Shown one piece after another: positions 8,424 through 15,324 of a stretch of DNA of 39,567 bases. A program made the position numbers and the translations under genes. Under the pieces are notes generated by a model. It saw only the letters and a list, made by a program, of their open reading frames with translations. It ran no database searches and had not been told where the DNA came from. Each line of letters opens with the position of its first letter. Positions within the stretch are counted from its first letter, which is position 1. Source of the stretch: a virus; IMG/VR virus record IMGVR_UViG_3300043469_001079, positions 1 through 39,567 of that record; one strand, written 5' to 3'.

Positions 8424-8826
8424 AATGTTCAACTTTAATGTTTGCTTTTTCTAATAGTTCAATCCCTTGTTGATTTCTGTACAGTTCACTGTAATACACT
8501 TCTTTAATACCAGATTGTATGATTAGTTTACTGCACTCAATACATGGGGAAGTAGTTGTAAAGAGAATTGCATTCTCACTAGAATAATGGCATCTTGCAA
8601 CCTTTGTGAGTGCGTTTGATTCTGCATGAAGTGTGGTTGGTAGTGTTCTGCCATCACACTCACAATCATTATCAAAGCCTCTCGGAGATCCATTGAAACC
8701 AAATGCAATGATGTTTCGTCCTGATTCATCTACAATTATACAACCAACCTTCTTGTTATCACAATATGAGAGTTCAGCAACTCTCTTTGCTAAATCCATG
8801 TATAGCAATTTAAAGCGGTCCGTCAT
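8416..8826 (-). CDS. dCMP deaminase
   Basis: A 136-residue zinc-dependent deaminase. The catalytic HAE lies at residues 67-69 and the second half of the zinc site is PCIEC at 94-98, as in the cytidine/deoxycytidylate deaminase family. The family converts dCMP to dUMP, which feeds thymidylate synthesis during phage replication. An additional Cys pair (CECDG near residues 55-59) fits the allosteric or structural zinc site of T4-type dCMP deaminases. The start overlaps the small Cys-rich gene upstream. Length is close to the usual 140-190 residues. Confidence 0.9.
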   Translation of the reverse strand: MTDRFKLLYMDLAKRVAELSYCDNKKVGCIIVDESGRNIIAFGFNGSPRGFDNDCECDGRTLPTTLHAESNALTKVARCHYSSENAILFTTTSPCIECSKLIIQSGIKEVYYSELYRNQQGIELLEKANIKVEHYE

Positions 8827-9001
8827 ACAAGTAATTTAAACCATCATCTTTCATCATGTTAATCAAGCTGTCAGCTTCTTTTTCCTCCCAATCAAGTTGA
8901 TCTTCATACATTTCAACTTGTAGTTTATCCACACAAGTAGAACATATCTCAATACCATCTGGTAAATCCATACCACATGGGCACTTATTTTCTGTTTTCA
9001 T
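8810..9001 (-). CDS. Small zinc-ribbon-like protein
   Basis: A 63-residue protein with an N-terminal CPCG...CSTC arrangement (Cys at about 7, 9, 17 and 20) that could hold one zinc ion, followed by an acidic helical tail. It overlaps the start of the deaminase gene by 17 bases. No family is recognised; the zinc site is inferred from the Cys spacing. Confidence 0.6.
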   Translation of the reverse strand: MKTENKCPCGMDLPDGIEICSTCVDKLQVEMYEDQLDWEEKEADSLINMMKDDGLNYLYDGPL

Positions 9002-9012
9002 ACTATTTTGTT

Positions 9013-9228
9013 TTAATCTACTTCAATATCTTTTAGTTCTACATTTTCACCTTGGGTGTGTCTATACACTGTCGTAAAAAACTCACCTAGTAATTTGTAA
9101 TCTTCAGGTATCATTGTACAAAAGTCAAATGCAGGAATAGCATCGTGTATTTTACCTTGCTTGACCTTATCATACTTATCATTTGGGTCATATTCAAATA
9201 CGGTATGACCTCTAAAAACATACTTCAT
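9013..9228 (-). CDS. Hypothetical small acidic protein
   Basis: A 71-residue acidic protein starting MKYVFRGHTVFEYDPND. It has no recognisable domain and no membrane segment. An ATG start sits just downstream of an A-rich leader. Confidence 0.5.
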   Translation of the reverse strand: MKYVFRGHTVFEYDPNDKYDKVKQGKIHDAIPAFDFCTMIPEDYKLLGEFFTTVYRHTQGENVELKDIEVD

Positions 9229-9237
9229 ATTTTATTT

Positions 9238-9321
9238 TTAATATACTATACAAAAAGCAAGCAATAATGTTAAGACAATCATTGCTGAAGCAAAGAATAG
9301 GGCAAATAACATTTTTTTCAT
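9238..9321 (-). CDS. 27-residue single-pass membrane microprotein
   Basis: ATGAAAAAAATG opens a 27-codon frame coding one hydrophobic helix after a Lys pair, ending in CIVY and TAA. It has the form of a tiny inner-membrane protein. The leader AATAAAGTT is AT-rich, and the frame exactly fills the space between the tRNA-like element and the next gene. The call rests on this composition and on similar microproteins elsewhere in the window (16019, 19037). Confidence 0.5.
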   Translation of the reverse strand: MKKMLFALFFASAMIVLTLLLAFCIVY

Positions 9322-9335
9322 AACTTTATTTTTAG

Positions 9336-9416
9336 TAGTCAGGGTAGGGCTCGAACCTACAACGATGCAACCACTTAAGGATGTGATGCCATTTTCACAT
9401 TACGCATTACCTGACT
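9336..9416 (-). tRNA. Non-canonical tRNA-like element with an 8-nt anticodon loop
   Basis: An 81-base element with a perfect 7-bp acceptor stem (AGTCAGG with CCTGACT), discriminator A, and a textbook T arm (GTAGG, loop TTCGAGC, CCTAC). The anticodon stem pairs as ATCAC with GTGGT and encloses ATCCTTAA, an 8-base loop with CCT after the expected U33 plus one extra T. The D arm (ATGC...GCAT) has a long loop without GG, and the variable region is about nine bases. It may be a degenerate Arg(CCU) tRNA, a quadruplet-reading tRNA, or a tRNA mimic. The T arm and acceptor are solid; the middle is uncertain. Confidence 0.5.
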
Positions 9417-9595
9417 ATGTTGCAACTATTATCCTTTAAGGAGTCAGTAGGTCAGTTGCCAACCTATCCTAGCCATACGCTCTAGGCTCTACAGTATGCA
9501 TCGTTGAGAGGCCAAGAGGAACTACGATCCTGTGTACTTAAGGAACAATACTTTGTTAAATTATAACTTTACTTTTATTGTAATATGTAAAGCTA
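9417..9595 (-). other. Non-coding interval with tRNA-derived fragments and inverted repeats
   Basis: No ORF is supported here. The minus strand repeats pieces of the neighbouring tRNA-like element: CCTTAAGT occurs in both, and AACGATGCA (near 9498-9506) is the exact complement of TGCATCGTT inside the element (9361-9369). CTGACT near 9441 could pair with its AGTCAGG. A CCTAG/CTAGG hairpin lies near 9465-9485. It reads as a decayed or rearranged tRNA cluster, or one larger structured RNA. Confidence 0.4.
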
Positions 9596-9973
9596 TTACT
9601 TTAATGCATCAACTATTGCACAGAATAATTTATCTTTCTTTTGCTGAAATTCAGGTAGTTGATTAAAGGATACAATACAAGGATGAGTTTTTGCTTCTGC
9701 ATCTTTTACTTCTCCATATACCCAACCTCCTTTAATCTTATCTTCCATCCAAGCATTGTGCTGTGCATCTTCCTTAGCATCAGGATTTTCTAAACGAAAC
9801 CTAACTCCCGTGATAGCTGAATCTTGTTGCCACTCTTCAGCATCCTCCCAATCCTTTTGAGAAAAATCTTTATTTGCCTCACACCATGCTTTATTTGCTT
9901 GATGACAAACTTTAGCAATATCAATTACTTTATAATTAGCAATTGGATTTCTTCCTACTTTCATATAACTCAT
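9596..9973 (-). CDS. RyR-domain protein
   Basis: A 125-residue protein consisting almost entirely of one RyR (ryanodine receptor) repeat. The signature includes CHQANKAWCEANKD, a DWEDAEEWQQDSAITGVRF segment, then HNAWMEDKIKGGWVYGEVKD and THPCIVSFNQLP. In animal channels this repeat lies in the cytoplasmic part; in bacteria and phages single-domain versions are common and their role is not established to my knowledge. An in-frame Met three codons in could also start it. It lies just downstream of tRNA-Arg. Confidence 0.85.
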   Translation of the reverse strand: MSYMKVGRNPIANYKVIDIAKVCHQANKAWCEANKDFSQKDWEDAEEWQQDSAITGVRFRLENPDAKEDAQHNAWMEDKIKGGWVYGEVKDAEAKTHPCIVSFNQLPEFQQKKDKLFCAIVDALK

Positions 9974-9987
9974 ATTTTAAAGTTTAG

Positions 9988-10059
9988 TAGTTCCACCTGG
10001 ACTCGAACCAGGAATATCTCATTAGAAGTGAGAGGGTATATCCCTTTACCTATGGAACC
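9988..10059 (-). tRNA. tRNA-Arg (anticodon UCU)
   Basis: A 72-base tRNA with all arms. The acceptor GGTTCCA pairs with TGGAACT (first pair G-U), discriminator A. The D stem is GGTA/TACC. The anticodon stem TCTCA/TGAGA encloses CTTCTAA with anticodon TCT. The variable loop is TATT and the T arm CCTGG-TTCGAGT-CCAGG. CCA is not encoded. It reads AGA, which is a frequent Arg codon in the genes of this window. Confidence 0.93.
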
Positions 10060-10064
10060 AAAAT

Positions 10065-10082
10065 GGGGAGTGTTACCTCCCC
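10065..10082 (-). terminator. Hairpin over the stop codon of the 45-residue basic protein
   Basis: GGGGAG and CTCCCC pair around a 6-base loop that contains the stop codon; on the minus strand ATTTTGG follows. It may end the mRNA or separate it from tRNA-Arg just downstream. Confidence 0.5.
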
Positions 10083-10210
10083 TGCGACCTATACTTCTTT
10101 TTATAGTTCTTACTTCTTTTGTTTTTTGAAGTACGAGTTTTAGAATGAATACCAGGTCTTGATTTTTTTGGGGATCCTACAAAGGATGACCCCGAAGTTT
10201 GTTTAGCCAT
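10073..10210 (-). CDS. Small Lys/Ser-rich basic protein
   Basis: A 45-residue, very basic protein (MAKQTSGSSFVG at the N-terminus, then SRPGIHSKTRTSKNKRSKNY). The pattern RPG-H-K-T-SKN-SKNYKK-YR-QGR is familiar from small proteins in crAss-like and other Bacteroidota phages, but their function is not known to me. Nucleic-acid binding is likely from the charge. The start AGCCTATGGCT is a clear ATG and the stop lies under a hairpin before tRNA-Arg. Confidence 0.75.
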   Translation of the reverse strand: MAKQTSGSSFVGSPKKSRPGIHSKTRTSKNKRSKNYKKKYRSQGR

Positions 10211-10219
10211 AGGCTAAAA

Positions 10220-10546
10220 TTACAGATACTCTTTCACTTGTGCAAGTGTATAGTTAACATTATCATGATATTCTTTGTACTCCTTACGTAATGACTCGTA
10301 AGAAGTCCAATCAGTAATGTGTTTTACATCTGAAAGTATTGCTCTCCAGATCTCTCTTGCTTGTTTGTCAAGTGCCTCTGCAATTGATTTGGCAGTAGTA
10401 GAATCAGAGATTAAAGTTGGTGAACCTTTCTCTGCTCTTCTGAGTAGTAGATAAGAACGCTGTTCCAACTGATATTTACTCTGAAACAACTTATCTACTA
10501 ACTCTCTTTGCATATTGATGAAACAGTTTTGTTCTTGTGTGTACAT
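10220..10546 (-). CDS. Hypothetical helical protein
   Basis: A 108-residue helical protein from the ATG at 10546, four bases after the upstream stop; an earlier TTG would overlap that gene. It is rich in Gln, Glu and Arg (ELVDKLFQSKYQLEQRSYLL). No family is recognised. It follows the Myb-like gene and probably shares its mRNA. Confidence 0.6.
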   Translation of the reverse strand: MYTQEQNCFINMQRELVDKLFQSKYQLEQRSYLLLRRAEKGSPTLISDSTTAKSIAEALDKQAREIWRAILSDVKHITDWTSYESLRKEYKEYHDNVNYTLAQVKEYL

Positions 10547-10550
10547 ATCT

Positions 10551-10877
10551 TTAAAATTCAAAAATTACTTTATTGTCAATTACCCTAACAGATTTAATAT
10601 CAAATGAAATCTGTCCTTTACTACCAAATCTTAGTGGTTCCACTGATGTGCTTACAGGGTGAATTTTAGTGGGTAATGCTTTCTTTGGACTGTCAATCTT
10701 GTTCTTAGCAATAACACTATAATACCTTAAGCTTACAGCACCTCTGGTTCTACCTGTTAATTCTTTAGCAGTAGCACCAAATGCTTCTTGTTTTGTACTA
10801 TAAGTAAGTACATTTTTTTGAATCAGTGCGTCCTCTTCTTTTGTCCACACACAATTCTTTCTGTTTTCTTTGCACAT
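10551..10877 (-). CDS. Myb/SANT-like DNA-binding protein
   Basis: A 108-residue protein. Residues 9-55 (VWTKEEDALIQKNV ... ELTGRTRGAVSLRYYSVI) match the Myb/SANT-like helix-turn-helix: an initial Trp with acidic residues, a middle helix and a recognition helix with R-G-A-V. The rest is a basic linker and a short beta-rich tail. Single Myb-like domains of this kind in phages are thought to bind DNA as regulators. It follows a terminator region, so it may start a new transcription unit. Confidence 0.7.
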   Translation of the reverse strand: MCKENRKNCVWTKEEDALIQKNVLTYSTKQEAFGATAKELTGRTRGAVSLRYYSVIAKNKIDSPKKALPTKIHPVSTSVEPLRFGSKGQISFDIKSVRVIDNKVIFEF

Positions 10878-10936
10878 ATTATTGTTTTTACTGTGCTGTT
10901 CTTTTTACTTAGGGTGAAAAAGATTAACCATAAAGA

Positions 10937-10961
10937 AAGCCCTCCTTTATGGGGAGGGCTT
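10937..10961 (-). terminator. Rho-independent terminator
   Basis: A 9-bp stem AAGCCCTCC/GGAGGGCTT with a 7-base loop; the minus strand continues TTCTTTATGG. It lies between the 72-residue gene and the Myb-like gene, separating two minus-strand units. Confidence 0.8.
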
Positions 10962-10964
10962 GAT

Positions 10965-10983
10965 CCATAAGAGCTACTTATGG
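10965..10983 (-). terminator. Second hairpin in tandem with the terminator
   Basis: CCATAAG and CTTATGG form a 7-bp stem around AGCTA directly after the stop of the 72-residue gene on the minus strand. It has no T tract of its own, so it probably backs up or stabilises the terminator next to it. Confidence 0.45.
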
Positions 10984-10993
10984 AGTGGTACGA

Positions 10994-11212
10994 TTATTTA
11001 GTAGTAACAGCTTTCTGAGGTGGCTTTACTCTATAAGCATAACCAAATTGGTCTAGCTGAAAGTGTGCCCACTTGTCGTTGTGCTCTTCCTTATGATACT
11101 CAGCTGCTCTGCTTGAAAGTTTTACTTTCATGACAGTTTTACCTTTCTCTAAGTCTTCTACAATAATCTCGGCATATGGAATACCGTTTGATTCTCTAGT
11201 GTAACCAGTCAT
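10994..11212 (-). CDS. Hypothetical small protein
   Basis: A 72-residue protein (MTGYTRESNGIPYAEIIVED) with a beta-rich start and a basic, Pro-containing tail. No family is recognised. It is flanked by a candidate promoter upstream and tandem hairpins downstream, so it may be expressed alone. Confidence 0.65.
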   Translation of the reverse strand: MTGYTRESNGIPYAEIIVEDLEKGKTVMKVKLSSRAAEYHKEEHNDKWAHFQLDQFGYAYRVKPPQKAVTTK

Positions 11213-11231
11213 ATAAATGAATTTAAGAATC

Positions 11232-11265
11232 CAAATATAGTACTAATTAATAATAGGGAAACAAA
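11232..11265 (-). promoter_or_regulatory. Candidate Bacteroidota-type promoter
   Basis: On the minus strand TATATTTG (11232-11239) matches the TAnnTTTG -7 element, with TTTG at 11262-11265 placed 22 bases upstream as a possible -33 element. The start of the 72-residue gene lies 19 bases further on. The pairing of both boxes in an intergenic gap supports the call; spacing is slightly long. Confidence 0.5.
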
Positions 11266-11292
11266 CTGTTATTCACATATCAATCACTTGTA

Positions 11293-11601
11293 CTAATTAT
11301 CGCATGAATCACACGCAGAAATAGGAAACAAGTGCTTATCTAGCCAAGCATACAGAATATCCACTTGTGTTTGCACCATAAAGATACCCTCTGCTGATGA
11401 GAATTGTCTACACCATTTCTCTCTAAAATTAGAAATCATCTTCTCACATGATACATAATGATAAGCACGATTCTTTTTGTTAGAGAACACATGGATTAGA
11501 TAGGTTACTTCACCCAACATTTTTGGACGAAGTGGATCTACTTCAATAGATGGGGTGACTTTATTTAGCCACCCCCTCATATCATTTAGAATCGTCATCA
11601 T
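11293..11601 (-). CDS. Hypothetical protein
   Basis: A 102-residue protein with paired Cys residues at the C-terminus (SACDSCDN) and a basic, aromatic middle (KKNRAYHYVSCEKMISNF). Two adjacent ATG codons are possible starts. It overlaps the end of the upstream gene by 20 bases and lies downstream of the VWA gene, so it could belong to the MoxR-VWA cluster. Function unknown. Confidence 0.55.
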   Translation of the reverse strand: MMTILNDMRGWLNKVTPSIEVDPLRPKMLGEVTYLIHVFSNKKNRAYHYVSCEKMISNFREKWCRQFSSAEGIFMVQTQVDILYAWLDKHLFPISACDSCDN

Positions 11602-11902
11602 CTAACTTTCTTTTGAGTGCATCCAAACCCTTTAGCAATTGCTCAAGTGGATTACCACCATTACGAGAACTTGCAATAGCATTACCATAAAGAAATGCCA
11701 TGTACCACAACTCAGTAGCATTGTTAGCATACCTAGACATCAAGTCAGCTGCTTCAGAGAGTCTTTCAGCTCTTGAGTGAGCATCTTTTACAATCTCTGT
11801 TAATTCATCTGATCTTTGCTCAGATAAACCAATGCATTCTACCAAAGATTCGTTTTCTTCTACCTCGTAAACCACGAAGCTAGGTTTTTTTAGTTCTTCC
11901 AT
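11582..11902 (-). CDS. Hypothetical acidic helical protein downstream of VWA
   Basis: A 106-residue protein starting MEELKKPSFVVYEVEE. I chose this ATG because it follows AAAACAAAACA, the A-rich leader seen at many starts here; the open frame extends upstream only through the VWA terminator. It is helical and acidic, ending in a run of Asp. It lies 92 bases after the VWA stop, beyond a terminator. Read-through would make it a third part of the MoxR-VWA system, which is an inference. Confidence 0.65.
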   Translation of the reverse strand: MEELKKPSFVVYEVEENESLVECIGLSEQRSDELTEIVKDAHSRAERLSEAADLMSRYANNATELWYMAFLYGNAIASSRNGGNPLEQLLKGLDALKRKLDDDDSK

Positions 11903-11970
11903 TGTTTTGTTTTTAGGAAGTGAATGTCCACTTATAGCAGGACATATCTCTATTTTTTGTAATGAAAAAT

Positions 11971-11994
11971 AAATAGGGGTTTTACCCCCTATTT
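11971..11994 (-). terminator. Rho-independent terminator after the VWA gene
   Basis: A 9-bp stem AAATAGGGG/CCCCTATTT with a 6-base loop lies next to the VWA stop codon; the minus strand continues ATTTTTCATT. It closes the MoxR-VWA transcription unit. Confidence 0.8.
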
Positions 11995-13245
11995 TTAACG
12001 GTTGAATTGTTCGTAGATACCACCAGATTTCTCGCACATCTTTTTCATATTATGGTTTGTAGAACCAAGAATGAAACCATGTACAACAAAATCAGGGGTG
12101 TAGTGTGGTGAGACATAATCATCTCCATCATTAATCACACAAATCTGTGGTTTAATAGAGTCGATAGTTATATTACCATTTAGAGTACCACTTTTGATGT
12201 CAGTGATTGCCTGAGTGACAGCCTTCTCAATGTCAGTAGCACCTCTGTCAAATTGAAAGAGTGTATGAAAGTTTTCTAATACTTCATCAGCTTCCTCCTT
12301 GTTTCTAACAGGGATCCATGAATTTTCATCAAGTTGATCTTCAAAAGTACAAATGAATAGTTCAGCTTCACCTCTTACCACTTGATCAATACGATTAAGT
12401 AGAAGAGCTTTCACCCACTCCAATTTGAAATTATCATTCATACTACCAGAATCATCAATCAAGAAAGCAAGACATTGCTTCTTAATAGTGTACTTGATGT
12501 GTTCTTTGGGCATCACTTGTTTAGTAGCAAGCTTATACTGATAGTGAGGCATTGCTCTCTGTACAGGTGATACTTTCAAAGATTGAGAGAAGTCAGTAAG
12601 TGGTACCACCTTAACATCAGTGGATAGAGGATTAACTTTCCATGTAATCTCCTTGTGTGCTGCTATCTCATTCTCATAAATTTTGAGACGAGCCAGTTTG
12701 TTCAACACATTAAGTTGACGTATGTCAAGTTTAGCTACTGCTACACTTTTAAGTGTATCCTTATCATCAGTGCCAAATGTTTTAGCAGTGTAGGATCCAG
12801 AAGGCATGAGCTTCTCATATCTATCCAAATCAGCATTAATATCTTGTGCTAATTTAGAACCACAACTACTATCTCTTTCACTGAATAGATCAATTGCTTC
12901 GTTATCATCTTCACAACCATTTTCTTTATCTTGATTAGCAGTGCTTTTTTGATTGTAGATAGTAGCAATGATAGATAATGCTTTAGCCATAGGAGTACGA
13001 CCTTCATAGGAGTAGTCTAGTTTAGATAAGAAATCTCTTAGATTCTTCTCATAACCAGGCTTACCATAACCAGGACCATCAAATGCCTCTGCAACGTTAC
13101 CCCCATACATAATATGGGAGTAAGCATTGCAAATTTCCTGAGCCATTGTTGGAGAATAAGCACCTCTAAAACCCATCCCTCTAAAGAAGGAGTTGATTTG
13201 GATTCTAGATGGTGTTATATAGTAAGGATGTGGGGTGGTGATCAT
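11995..13245 (-). CDS. VWA-domain protein paired with MoxR-type ATPase
   Basis: A 416-residue protein. Its C-terminal von Willebrand factor A domain starts near residue 255; the metal-site motif is DDSGSMN (Asp264, Ser266, Ser268), with GATDIEKA near residue 338 and a later Asp in VINDGDDY. The N-terminal 250 residues contain a Gly/Tyr stretch and helical regions of unknown role. Paired MoxR and VWA proteins act together in chaperone or metal-chelatase systems (CobS/CobT-like), where the VWA part binds the ATPase or the target. The ATG overlaps the ATPase stop (ATGA), so the two are made in step. The domain call is firm; the target is unknown. Confidence 0.85.
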   Translation of the reverse strand: MITTPHPYYITPSRIQINSFFRGMGFRGAYSPTMAQEICNAYSHIMYGGNVAEAFDGPGYGKPGYEKNLRDFLSKLDYSYEGRTPMAKALSIIATIYNQKSTANQDKENGCEDDNEAIDLFSERDSSCGSKLAQDINADLDRYEKLMPSGSYTAKTFGTDDKDTLKSVAVAKLDIRQLNVLNKLARLKIYENEIAAHKEITWKVNPLSTDVKVVPLTDFSQSLKVSPVQRAMPHYQYKLATKQVMPKEHIKYTIKKQCLAFLIDDSGSMNDNFKLEWVKALLLNRIDQVVRGEAELFICTFEDQLDENSWIPVRNKEEADEVLENFHTLFQFDRGATDIEKAVTQAITDIKSGTLNGNITIDSIKPQICVINDGDDYVSPHYTPDFVVHGFILGSTNHNMKKMCEKSGGIYEQFNR

Positions 13246-15032
13246 AACTGTTGATCCTCCTCTACATTCTCTAAAGCCTTGTCTTTGAAGAAGTTATGAT
13301 GTGTATCACAACTATCCATTAGACGTTGCTTCTCCTCGAAATAAGATTCTGTTACAGTAATCTTATCCAATGCCTTACGAATTCTAGCAAAAGATTTACT
13401 AGCCTTCAAGCATTCGGTGTGATCAGTGATGGTAGCTTCTGTTTTAGCATACAGTTCATTGATCTGTATACAATAACCATCCAACAAATCTTTACTAATT
13501 TGATCTTGCTTTGCAGCATCCTCAAGTGTAGCAAGTTCATCGTATGCAGAAGATGGTACTTCAGCAATGTATTTTAATCCAGCTGCACCAACAGTGGAAT
13601 AAATCTTTGCCATCTTTACAGCAGTACGTGGGCTAATAGTGATGCCTTCTGAGTAAAGAGTACCACAAAGTTTTGCAACTGTGTTGTAGTTCTTCACTTC
13701 AGTGGATGAACCAAATAGTAAGTTAAACATACTCATGTAGTTACCTTCATGATATGCTTGCCACTTTACTTCTAGTTCAAGAGGGAACCTTTCCATAAGA
13801 GCTTTGATTGACAAGTCATCTGCTATCTGTGTACGAGAGTGATTGGTATTAATAACAATCATCTTAGTTTTGATAGGGAAGATTTGACTACCATTACGTA
13901 AGCACTTGGAAGTAAGAATGTCCTTCAATGTTGTTAGTACATACACTGGTGCATCAAATGCCTCCTCGAACACAACATATTCATGATTCATGAATGAGTG
14001 TTCTACAAGGTATTCAATCTTACCAGTGGTGTTGAACAACTGCATATCCATACCACCTAACAACTGTTCAGTTGTGGTGCCAGGACCAAGAGCTTGGACA
14101 AATGGCTCAATACCAAGAGAGTTAAAGAATTCAATTGACATCTCTGATTTGCCATGACCACCAGGACCAAACATAACACAGTGTTCTCCACACTGCATTG
14201 CAGTATAGAGCATCTCTGCTACATCTTCTGAGTAGGCAAACCTTGATGAGATTTGACTCTTGACTTCTTGGAATTTGGATTCCGTGATTTGAAAAGTGTT
14301 TTTCATATTGACTTTTTTAAAGTGTTCTTCTCTAATGATATCCAACTTATGAATGTTCTTGATACCTTCATCTGTTAATACAGGTGAGAAATCAATAGTA
14401 TGAAATGCAGAGATTGGTACAGATAAATCTACACCTGCTTTCTCACAGTTCTTGATAAGTGTATCTTTAATTTCATCAGTGAAACTAGCTGATTTCTCTA
14501 TCAATGTAGATGATGGTAATGATTGATAACCAATTGTTTTGAACATAAAATTAAAGATACTTTGATCACCCATTTCATTCATTGGACCTTCAATCTGTTC
14601 CCAATGATCAGCTCTTATTCCTTCAGTTTGTGAGAAATCTAAGAATTCATCACTACCACGATTTCTTATGAAGTCATCTTGAACAAGATTAGCAATCACT
14701 CTTGGAAATTCATTCATGAATTCAGTACCAGTGATACGGTCTTCTTGAGGTACAGGTACAGCAAGAGTTTGAAGAATTTGATCTTGAATGTACTCTGAAT
14801 CAGTGGATCTTGAAATGTCGTTCCAAAATTCATGTTTTTCAGGGGTGTGAGCCCATGTAAATCCAGCAGAGATAAATTGTTGCCAATCAGATTCATTATC
14901 TATCAAATGATCAAAATCATTATCTGCTGATTTGATTCTTTCCAAGATAATATCTTGAGCATTTTTTGATAACTCTCCAAATATTCGTTGAGTTTCTGTT
15001 AGGCTTGTTGTTGTTGTTTTCTTTTTAGCCAT
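13242..15032 (-). CDS. MoxR/CobS-like AAA+ ATPase
   Basis: A 596-residue ATPase. Walker A is GPGGHGKS at residues 289-296; the Walker B strand is EYVVFEEAFD near 351-360, with Glu where the first Asp usually stands; a sensor 1-like strand MIVINTNHS lies near 395. The segment LLGGMDM is the MoxR-type hairpin region. The first 285 residues have no recognised domain and make it about twice a minimal MoxR protein. MoxR ATPases work as hexamers with VWA partners to load cofactors or remodel proteins. The start follows AAACAAAACAAA, and a small basic ORF and terminator precede it. Confidence 0.85.
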   Translation of the reverse strand: MAKKKTTTTSLTETQRIFGELSKNAQDIILERIKSADNDFDHLIDNESDWQQFISAGFTWAHTPEKHEFWNDISRSTDSEYIQDQILQTLAVPVPQEDRITGTEFMNEFPRVIANLVQDDFIRNRGSDEFLDFSQTEGIRADHWEQIEGPMNEMGDQSIFNFMFKTIGYQSLPSSTLIEKSASFTDEIKDTLIKNCEKAGVDLSVPISAFHTIDFSPVLTDEGIKNIHKLDIIREEHFKKVNMKNTFQITESKFQEVKSQISSRFAYSEDVAEMLYTAMQCGEHCVMFGPGGHGKSEMSIEFFNSLGIEPFVQALGPGTTTEQLLGGMDMQLFNTTGKIEYLVEHSFMNHEYVVFEEAFDAPVYVLTTLKDILTSKCLRNGSQIFPIKTKMIVINTNHSRTQIADDLSIKALMERFPLELEVKWQAYHEGNYMSMFNLLFGSSTEVKNYNTVAKLCGTLYSEGITISPRTAVKMAKIYSTVGAAGLKYIAEVPSSAYDELATLEDAAKQDQISKDLLDGYCIQINELYAKTEATITDHTECLKASKSFARIRKALDKITVTESYFEEKQRLMDSCDTHHNFFKDKALENVEEDQQL

Positions 15033-15044
15033 TTTGTTTTGTTT

Positions 15045-15164
15045 TTATTGGTTAAACTTATTTTTCTTTTTTCGATTGTACACTTTACCAGAAGGTTTGA
15101 TTTGGGTAATCATCTTCCTTCTAATAAGTTGCATTAGGTTCCGCTTTGATTGTTCTTGTTTCAT
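15045..15164 (-). CDS. Small basic protein upstream of MoxR
   Basis: A 39-residue, very basic protein (MKQEQSKRNLMQLIRRKM at the N-terminus, KKKNKFNQ at the end). It starts at ATG right after a terminator with a T tract and stops 12 bases before the MoxR gene. It may be a leader for the MoxR-VWA unit. The reading frame is complete but short, so confidence is moderate. Confidence 0.5.
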   Translation of the reverse strand: MKQEQSKRNLMQLIRRKMITQIKPSGKVYNRKKKNKFNQ

Positions 15165-15171
15165 TGGTTAA

Positions 15172-15203
15172 ATAAAAAAAGCACCCATGCATGACTGGGT
15201 GCT
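15172..15203 (-). terminator. Rho-independent terminator with T7 tract
   Basis: An 8-bp stem AGCACCCA/TGGGTGCT with an 8-base loop; on the minus strand seven T follow directly. It ends the transcript that would contain the cloverleaf RNA and insulates the MoxR unit. Confidence 0.88.
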
Positions 15204-15247
15204 GATACAATATGAAAACACAATAATAGAATCTTCATGCAGATTTG

Positions 15248-15313
15248 TGAGGGTAGTGGATTTTGCTTCCACGCTTGATGCAATGCATCTGTACTTCTTT
15301 ATACGATACCCTC
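15248..15313 (-). ncRNA. Cloverleaf-like RNA between two terminators
   Basis: A 66-base element folds like a tRNA. GAGGGTA pairs with TACCCTC (7 bp) and is followed by A; GTA/TAC forms a D-like stem; GATGC/GCATC forms an anticodon-like stem with only ATT in its loop; AAGC takes the variable position; GTGGA/TCCAC closes a 7-base loop AGCAAAA. The T loop does not match TTCRANY and the anticodon loop is too small for decoding. The element lies between terminators at 15325 and 15172, so it could be a separate small RNA. It may be a tRNA mimic or a decayed tRNA. Confidence 0.5.
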
Positions 15314-15324
15314 TAAACAAAACA

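Noticed and set aside
9336-9416. tRNA-Leu(UAA) reading of the tRNA-like element
   Set aside because: With loop CTTAAGT the anticodon stem has two mismatches in five pairs, while the 8-base-loop fold gives five pairs.
9336-9545. tmRNA
   Set aside because: The long-range complement suggested it, but there is no recognisable tag reading frame and the acceptor pairs perfectly with a partner only 74 bases away.
9824-10129. 101-codon plus-strand ORF over tRNA-Arg
   Set aside because: It runs antisense through the RyR gene and across a tRNA, and shows no start signal or domain.
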